Position numbers and translations under genes: made by a program
The notes under the pieces: model-generated
Database searches by the model: none
What the model saw: the letters and a program-made list of their open reading frames with translations, nothing else
Told to the model about the DNA's origin: nothing
Shown here: piece after piece, positions 58,143 through 64,000 of the stretch
How positions within the stretch are numbered: the stretch's first letter is position 1
Layout: every line of letters starts with the position of its first letter
NCBI GenBank assembly: GCA_003008705.1
Contig: PDUO01000060.1
Span: 175,300 to 239,299 of the forward strand
Reading direction: 5' to 3'
Length of the DNA stretch: 64,000 bases
Source of the DNA: Pezicula radicicola
Taxonomy: Eukaryota > Ascomycota > Leotiomycetes > Helotiales > Dermateaceae

Positions 58143-59126
58143 CTACACAGCCCCCTTAGTATTGTACTCATATACCCTTTTAATCTCTTCAACAATGAGT
58201 TCAGGTTCCAGAAGATGAACACTATGACCACTCTTCGTCGAGTCACGATAGGTTCGCAGAGCAGGATTACTTGACAACTCCAAAATCCCTGTCATACGAG
58301 ATCCAGAATTAGCTTCCCACTCCTCAATAAAATGCCTATACTCCTCACGATCCTTCTCAGTCCCATTGCCCTTTTTAATCGCTGCATCATACATCAATTG
58401 AAAATCCCTTCCTGTCCATCCACCATGAATCACACTAATGGGATGAATTCCCAAAGCATGATTCTCAAGTTGTTTCTTTTCAGCCAGAATGGAAAAACAG
58501 GTCTTAAATCCCTCTAGTTCTGCCACCTGGGTTGCTTGATTACGAGGGTCTTCGTGACCTTTCTCAATGGCTTCGAATTCCTCCTTGGACAAAACGTGAT
58601 TCTCGCGCAGGCCAGAAATTTCCCATTCGTCGAGTCCAGCTTGGATAGCCTGAAAACAAGAGTATGGCCAATCCTCTGGATGTCCGAATGTCGTCTCCTG
58701 ATTAGCATCAACAAAAATCATGCCCACGACATCATTTCCACGCAAGTGAAGAAACTCTCGTGATAATATCCCGCCCCAGGAATGACACACTACGATATAA
58801 GGAGGTGCCACATTGATATTTTTGAGAAGTGTGTCAAGCTCATGGGCTATGTCTTCAGCAGTGATAGCCTTTGGTGGATTTAGATAACCTTCACTCTTTC
58901 CCATACCAGAGCGATCGTACCATAGAAATCGTGCGAAAGGAATGACCAGACGTCGTACTGCTGGCCATTCATCGATTGTGCTTCCAAAGCCTTGGATCAG
59001 GACTACGACGGGTTCATCCTTCTTGCGATCTGGACCGGCGACTGAGACGTAGAGTTTGTGGTCTCCAATGCTGACTAGAGATGACTTCTCTCCTTTGTCC
59101 CAGTTTTGAGATGATTCGGAGGCCAT
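58143..59126 (-). CDS. Alpha/beta-hydrolase fold protein
   Basis: Single exon, 327 residues, no signal peptide, so cytosolic or peripheral. The fold is clear: LIQGFGST (about 43-50) as oxyanion loop, WYDRSGMGKSEG (69-80) after strand 4, and the nucleophile elbow CHSWGG with Ser116. Asp140 (IFVDAN) is a possible acid, and His301/His304 (GHSVHL) near the C-terminus are candidate bases. The elbow has Cys in place of the first Gly of GxSxG, seen in some epoxide-hydrolase or esterase relatives. The substrate is not predictable. It lies between the glutaminase and the PLDc_N mini-protein without obvious functional link. Confidence 0.9.
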   Translation of the reverse strand: MASESSQNWDKGEKSSLVSIGDHKLYVSVAGPDRKKDEPVVVLIQGFGSTIDEWPAVRRLVIPFARFLWYDRSGMGKSEGYLNPPKAITAEDIAHELDTLLKNINVAPPYIVVCHSWGGILSREFLHLRGNDVVGMIFVDANQETTFGHPEDWPYSCFQAIQAGLDEWEISGLRENHVLSKEEFEAIEKGHEDPRNQATQVAELEGFKTCFSILAEKKQLENHALGIHPISVIHGGWTGRDFQLMYDAAIKKGNGTEKDREEYRHFIEEWEANSGSRMTGILELSSNPALRTYRDSTKSGHSVHLLEPELIVEEIKRVYEYNTKGAV

Positions 59127-59824
59127 TGTGGTTAATGTGATTGAGTTTGGACAATGGATAATAGAAAATTGAGTGAAAAGTGAAAGGAGCTGTGAATAGT
59201 GATCCCAACAGGCGTATATCGCAGACTTTGTTTGTATACTTTATGAAATAAGAACTGGTGAATAAGGCACTAGTATAAGTAAGCAGGCAATAGCATGGAG
59301 GGCAAGTTGGTGGTGGGTTGTCGATTTTATGTCCCTGGCTGAAACGATTCCTTTGATGGGTGAGTCTGTGGGCTAGGGAGGTACTATTGTGTGGTGTGAG
59401 ATATTGTGCTGTTAATAGCGCAAGAATGCCAATTACATAGATGCCTGATTGCCAAGTCAAATAAGTACCTAAGTAACTTACCTCAGTATACTACCCTATT
59501 TATTAGTATTATTGTGGTTGTTTGCACGTTCATGTTTGCATCGTAAGACGGAGTAAATGAAATGCCAAGACGACCTGCCATTTGTTGTTTTATCGTCGTC
59601 GTAAGCTCTGATGCCCAGCCACAGCAGACAAGCCTAGGTACATGTAGTACGTCATACCCCGCGGTATCTCTTTGACTGCTCTTTCCCTCATATCATCCCT
59701 CTACCTTCTTCAAACCCTTTTCTTCATTCACAACAACACCAACACCATCCGCAGACCATCACACACATTGCATCTTGCGACAACCAAAGCACCAAACACA
59801 CAATCATCCAGTCAAACAGTAACC
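59127..59824. other. Divergent promoter region
   Basis: 698 bp between the hydrolase (minus) and the mini-protein (plus). A long CT/CA-rich leader (59670-59824) precedes the latter, typical of strongly expressed fungal genes. Confidence 0.5.
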
Positions 59825-60215
59825 ATGTTCTTCCAAACAGCACTCAGCCTCCTCCTCCAACTCTCCCTCTTCTCTCTCGCCATGGCTCAGCCCATCGTAG
59901 CCGCTACCCATGACAATGCCTGGGGGTATGGAAGCGGTGGTGGAGTAGTTGGTTTTATCATTTTGATCTTGGATATCATTGTGTTTAGTACGTTTTCCCC
60001 CAGCCCATCATCCTTGTGCCTGCCTCGTGTCCGTGTACGTTGCTAACGTCCATCCCTCTACAGTCGAAGTACTTAAGTCGAACCGCCCTGTGTCGCATAA
60101 GCTGCTTTGGTGTGTCCTGGTCTTCTTGTTCCCAATTATTGGCTTGATCATCTACTGGTTGTTCTCCAACCGCACTGAGCACATGGGATCTGGTGGATAT
60201 GAAACGATAGCATAG
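59825..60215 (+). CDS. PLDc_N-type small membrane protein
   Basis: Two exons: 59825-59987 and 60064-60215. The intron is 76 nt (GTACGT..TACAG), phase 1. The product is 104 residues. A signal-like first helix (MFFQTALSLLLQLSLFSLAM) is followed by a Gly-rich turn and two helices. The intron splits the segment IILILDIIVF-IEVLKS, which, with HKLLWCVLVFLFPIIGLIIY-W, is the phospholipase D/nuclease N-terminal (PLDc_N) pair of helices, here alone without any catalytic domain. Such stand-alone versions are common in ascomycetes and bacteria and of unknown function. Tail NRTEHMGSGGYETIA is cytosolic or lumenal. The ATG context (AACCATGTT) is good. Confidence 0.85.
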
Positions 60216-60644
60216 AGGGCAGACAGATACCCGGTAGAGGGAGACAAAGGCTGCAGGTGGTCTGTAAGAAGGAATAAGGAGTAGTGGATGTCGGTGATTA
60301 GAAGGGGATATATTTATGATGTAATGATTCGTTGGCTGTACAGACTTGTGCCCGCCGGTGTTGGTGGCACTTATTTGACATTTGCAGGCTGTCCTGCATG
60401 GTAGAATCGTGGCTTCTACTCCCATGGTTCTAATACTATGATACCAATTTACGATGCTATATGGATGGCCTTCTTAGTCCTGTTCTAGAATAATATGCTT
60501 GGGAGTTGCTTCTGACGCATATGATCAAGCCTCTCTTCGTCCATGTTCAGTTCGCCCTTCTTTTCATCTTTCTCTCCCACCTTGCCTTGCACTCGTCCCA
60601 GCTTAACTCTAAACGCCGACAGTTTAATCTCCTGGACAGTTCCC
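60216..60644. other. 3' flank, no gene recognised
   Basis: 429 bp between the mini-protein (plus) and the beta-lactamase-like gene (minus), convergent. No motif. Confidence 0.5.
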
Positions 60645-62446
60645 CTACCATCCTCCCCTCCCCCAAAGCCCTAACTCATAGACTGGCAATCCCCCATAAT
60701 AAGCAGGGTCATCATTCGTAAGACAGACATCATCCAAGACCAAACCACCATCTCCCTTTTCGGGAACAATCACCCCCCTCCAAAGCTCGCCCTTCTGATT
60801 TTCCTCGTCCCAGTAAAGAAGAGTTGGAACAAGTTGGATACAGAATGAATCACCATGGGTTACACTTGTAAAAAATGGGAGCAAAGCTGTTAGAACATCG
60901 ATAGAGTTAGAAACGAAAGATTCTACATATAGAGATTTGGTGGAGGCATAAGAAAGGATAAGTGTCGAATTCAGATAATTTGCCTTGCATGAACCGGTAT
61001 AGCGAGTTGTGAGGTCAGACTGAGCAATCTCTTCGGCAGCACTAACCAATGGAGCGGTCAACGTTTCTCGAATCTGTTCCATTAGTGAATTATCAGGTCC
61101 TGAAGTTAGATACTGATCCCTAAGTCGTAATCTGGGAGCATAATAATTTTGCTATAATAACTTAGAACGGAACCACCTTTCGTTATAAAGGTTGTCGGTT
61201 TTGAGGTCAATGGGAGGATAGAATTGGTACGGAATATCTCCCATGGCATGCCGAAGAATGAGGAGAGTGTTGTTGAGTAGGAGGCTGGTTGGAACCAGTT
61301 GAATTGAGGACTTAATCCGTTGTAGTGCGCTAGAATGTATCTGAGGAATTTCGAAAGGTCGGATGTAGTGCTGTAGAGTCCTCCCATACTAGTTACGGTT
61401 TCAGTAAAAGTTGAAGTGCCGAAGGTATGGATGGAATCTTACAGTTTTTGAATTCCTTCTTCGATATCCCAGTAATTATCTCCTGGGAGTAGAACTGCAA
61501 TGCTATCGTTTGGTCTGGTAAAGGGGCTCCTTGTCATGTAAGGTCGAAGGATGGATTCCTCTACATACTCCGTGTAACTTAGACCCGTGACATTTTGCAC
61601 GACGAGACCCAGAAGAACAAAGTTGAGATTTGAGTATGTCGATTTCTGCTTAGGCGACCATAGGGGTTTTTTGTTGACAAGGTCTGCAAAGAGATCTGCG
61701 ATGTGAAGATTAGGTATGCGGGATATCTAATTCTTAGACTGATACTTAGCTTACCTTCTCTCTCGCAAGGCCTATCATGACCATAATATTCATCACATTG
61801 AGGCACACCCTCCTTCGCAACAGGTAGAAAACCCCAAGCTGTAGGATCATCAACGAAGTTTAGAAACTCAGCTTGTGCAGCTAGGTAGCCATAATGTCAA
61901 CAAAACACTCCTCGACCCCCAAAAATATAGAAATATCTTACATTCTCAAGGGATACCACTTAACTGGCTAGCCATGGTTCTTAGCGTGATATCTCTCCAA
62001 GGAATACCACTATTACTCCCCTTCAATCCCGGTATATACTGCTGGATAGGATCATCTAGACTCAGATTCCCAGCGATATGTTGTTGTAATATAGCCAAAG
62101 TTGTAAGTGCTTTGGCAATACTAGCTAGTCGGTATACACTATCACCGTCTACCTCTTTCACTCCAAGTCTCTCCAGATTCCTCTCCCTTGCCGTGTGATG
62201 AAGTGACCACAACGTTTCTTCAGATGTTGTAACCTCTGTTGGAAACGATGATATATTGAAGGCTAGTTGCGAAATAAGGGCTTGTAGTGCGTCATTTATT
62301 TTTTGAAAGGTGGAGTTTAATATTGTGGATGAGGTATAGATATGGAGTTTTGGAAGTGGGAAGGCTGGTGTTGGATCGTCGCATCGTGCTTGGATGCTAG
62401 TGGTGAGTACGAGCCAAGTAAAGAGGCTGCTTGATGATATATACAT
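60645..62446 (-). pseudogene. Serine beta-lactamase/transpeptidase-like (PF00144) gene with two lesions
   Basis: The frame from ATG 62446 starts with a signal peptide (MYISSSSLFTWLVLTTSIQA) and carries the active-site motif SIAK (Ser109, Lys112). Exons at 61880-61755, 61695-61443 and 61388-61106 continue with YSNLN (the family YxN) and a gly-rich GGLYSTTSDLSKFL block. Two lesions are seen. (1) At 61946-61948 a TGA stands where relatives have the Arg of a GIPRE motif. An alternative donor 8 bases before it could skip it. (2) At 61106-61108 the frame stops right after LGISI, while the rest (TSGPDNSLMEQ.., 61103 down to 60645) continues in another frame, as after loss of one base. The fungal family includes secreted or mitochondrial LACTB relatives acting on unknown amides or esters. 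It is probably a recent pseudogene or a model with sequencing errors. Confidence 0.65.
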
Positions 62447-62527
62447 GTTGATGCTCAAGGATTTATTGTCTGAGATATACGAGGAAAGGGCATAAGAAAT
62501 AGAGACTTCACAAGATCTACTAATCAC

Positions 62528-62661
62528 GCCAAAAGTGGGTGGCTGGCTAGGCTACCTACTATTTAACCTCCCCCACGCTTCACCTGTCCTTACTGTACTT
62601 AAGCGAGCGCTCGCGATATAGGAGCTTATCGGCCAGCATTATTGTACTTGGTTAATAAGAT
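62528..62661. other. Short intergenic spacer
   Basis: 134 bp between the beta-lactamase-like reading frame's upstream limit and the stop of the homeodomain gene, both minus strand. Contains the palindrome-like GCGAGCGCTCGC at about 62604. Confidence 0.4.
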
Positions 62662-64000
62662 TTAGCTTCTAATGCTATTAAAACCTAAGTCACCTTTCCA
62701 CTCTTTTGCTCTCGCTCCAGCTTCAAAATGAGCTGCAATATGATCAATCCTTGCATTCCAGGTCTCAAATCGGGCCTCACAGAAACCGCATCGCGACGAA
62801 ACATCGTGCGTTCCAATTTTCCAGCGATGTATAGTCAACTCATCTACACTCGAGACGTTGTGGACCTTGCGAAAGTGCTGCCGAAGGTGATCTTTCCGCA
62901 GAAAGGTCCTCTGTGCTTGCGGACGACCGCTACAGGCCTCCAAATCATGGTCCATCATATGTTGATTACTTGGTTCACTCTCATTGCAAAAGGCGCAATG
63001 CTGCTGGCCTGTTTCCCGAGAGAAGGTAGTGGCTTTGTTCTCTGGCATACAAATCCATCTTTCTAGAGGCAAATGTACAGACTTTTCGTGTCTCTGCCAG
63101 TCATATTTTTTTGTAAATATTTCTGAGCAAAGCAAACATTGGTAAATGCCAGAATTTGTCATGCTTTCATGACGAGGCCTAGTCTTTCTGCGTGCTCGCT
63201 TCAGCCTCTGAGCAGGCAGGTGAGATAGATTGCTCCATACAGAGCTCGCTGAGCTACTAGAATTGGTGGATTGGCCCGTGTCGATGCTGCTTATTGAGTT
63301 TGCCTTTGTTCCTGTGTCAAAGTTCTCACTCGTGGTCGCCTGTCCATTGGCCGTTTCTTGCACAATATGGCTAGATGATGAAACAGTAGCAAGAAAACTA
63401 GATGGTATGGAATCATGCTCCGGGGGAGAGTTACGCCATCGCTGCATTGGAGTCAGAGACGAGAGATCTTGGTTTGACCCAAAGCGAGAGGTAGTAATGG
63501 GCAGAGCATGCTGTCGAATTTGTCGGCGGCGTCTTGCATTGGCAAACCAATCTCTAACTTGTGCCCTCGATAGCCCACTCTCTAATTCAAGCTGTGACTT
63601 TTCTTCCTCGGATGGATATGGATCATTCTGGTGAGTGAGAAACCAATTCTCTAGCACCTTCCTACTAGCCTTCTGAGATTTGTGGTTCCTAGGTATGCTG
63701 CCCGAACGACGTAGTGGATGTGATGAAGTTCCGGCAGTATCAACCGCACCGAGCTTGGAACCCTGGTCTCGTTCTCCTCTCGGAGGCGAGTTTAGATCCA
63801 CGTCCTGAGCAGAATCTTCTTCGGTAACTCCATGGAGGTGGCCAGATGTTATGTAAGGAATTTCGAAGGTACTTGGTTTGCGCTTTTCTCCCGGAGCAAA
63901 GCTGCATTCTCTGAAAAGAGCAACGCAACTAGCGCAGGAAAGTACAGGATTTGGGTTGGCATCTCCTGTCCGGATGATCAAGCACTGGAGGCGGTGGTAT
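62662..64000 (-). CDS. TALE homeodomain plus C2H2 zinc-finger transcription factor (partial, 5' end outside window)
   Basis: Open from the window edge to a stop at 62662, at least 440 residues. The first part has Cys motifs (SCASCVALFREC) seen at the N-terminus of related fungal proteins, and FAPGEKR. A homeobox-KN domain follows at about 99-154 of the visible part (LENWFLTHQNDPYPSEEEK, helix 3 VRDWFANARRRR). The Trp-Phe-x-Asn core with Ala before the basic run and the three-residue loop extension make it TALE class. A Ser-rich linker, then a classical C2H2 finger (YQCLLCSEIFTKKYDWQRHEKSVH), a second partial finger (FLRKDHLRQHFRKVH) and a third (CGFCEARF..HIAAHF). A nuclear DNA-binding regulator; targets unknown. 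The true start codon lies upstream. Confidence 0.88.
   Translation of the reverse strand, partial: YHRLQCLIIRTGDANPNPVLSCASCVALFRECSFAPGEKRKPSTFEIPYITSGHLHGVTEEDSAQDVDLNSPPRGERDQGSKLGAVDTAGTSSHPLRRSGSIPRNHKSQKASRKVLENWFLTHQNDPYPSEEEKSQLELESGLSRAQVRDWFANARRRRQIRQHALPITTSRFGSNQDLSSLTPMQRWRNSPPEHDSIPSSFLATVSSSSHIVQETANGQATTSENFDTGTKANSISSIDTGQSTNSSSSASSVWSNLSHLPAQRLKRARRKTRPRHESMTNSGIYQCLLCSEIFTKKYDWQRHEKSVHLPLERWICMPENKATTFSRETGQQHCAFCNESEPSNQHMMDHDLEACSGRPQAQRTFLRKDHLRQHFRKVHNVSSVDELTIHRWKIGTHDVSSRCGFCEARFETWNARIDHIAAHFEAGARAKEWKGDLGFNSIRS

Overview
The window looks like nuclear DNA of a filamentous ascomycete (Pezizomycotina). Leotiomycetes/Helotiales is my guess from protein style, not proven. 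Reasons: genes carry many short introns (46-174 nt, mostly 50-100 nt, GT..AG). There is a CFEM-domain Pth11-type receptor, a LaeA-like methyltransferase, a secreted glutaminase of the GtaA family, a TALE-homeodomain/C2H2 protein, and a Tc1/mariner relic with TGG-to-TAG changes of the kind left by RIP. About 20 protein genes (two broken or relic) and one tRNA are supported. I rebuilt exon structures by hand from splice signals, reading frame and family motifs, so boundaries are predictions.

Layout. 0.6-7.0 kb: small membrane protein, intron-containing tRNA-Ser(CGA), a basic nucleolar-type protein, then a sugar-type MFS transporter and a 2OG-Fe(II) oxygenase on the same strand. 9.1-12.3 kb: an eight-exon CFEM receptor whose last intron holds a 1.4 kb Tc1/mariner element. 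12.7-15.7 kb: a large processive family-2 glycosyltransferase. 18.6-25.3 kb: a LITAF zinc-ribbon protein, an alanine-rich/acidic protein with a relic of its first exon nearby, and a LaeA-like methyltransferase. 26.4-33.1 kb: cohesin subunit Scc3 and urease accessory UreD, divergent from one 368 bp promoter region, then a BTB-like protein. 33.1-38.6 kb: gene-poor. 38.6-45.7 kb: a Ser/Thr-rich single-pass membrane protein, then POT1 and importin-alpha, divergent from about 520 bp. 45.7-51.4 kb: gene-poor. 51.4-62.5 kb: an intron-rich multi-pass membrane protein, a small TIR element, glutaminase A (12 exons, one of 12 nt), an alpha/beta hydrolase, a PLDc_N mini-protein and a serine beta-lactamase-like gene with two disabling lesions. 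62.7 kb to the end: a homeodomain/zinc-finger protein running off the window.

How they work together. Housekeeping nuclear genes (Scc3, POT1, importin-alpha) are mixed with environment-facing genes (receptor, transporter, oxygenase, glutaminase, UreD). Glutaminase and urease maturation both concern nitrogen release but lie 24 kb apart and are not a cluster. The transporter/oxygenase pair could be a two-gene functional unit. I see no convincing secondary-metabolite cluster, CRISPR array or bacterial-type operon.
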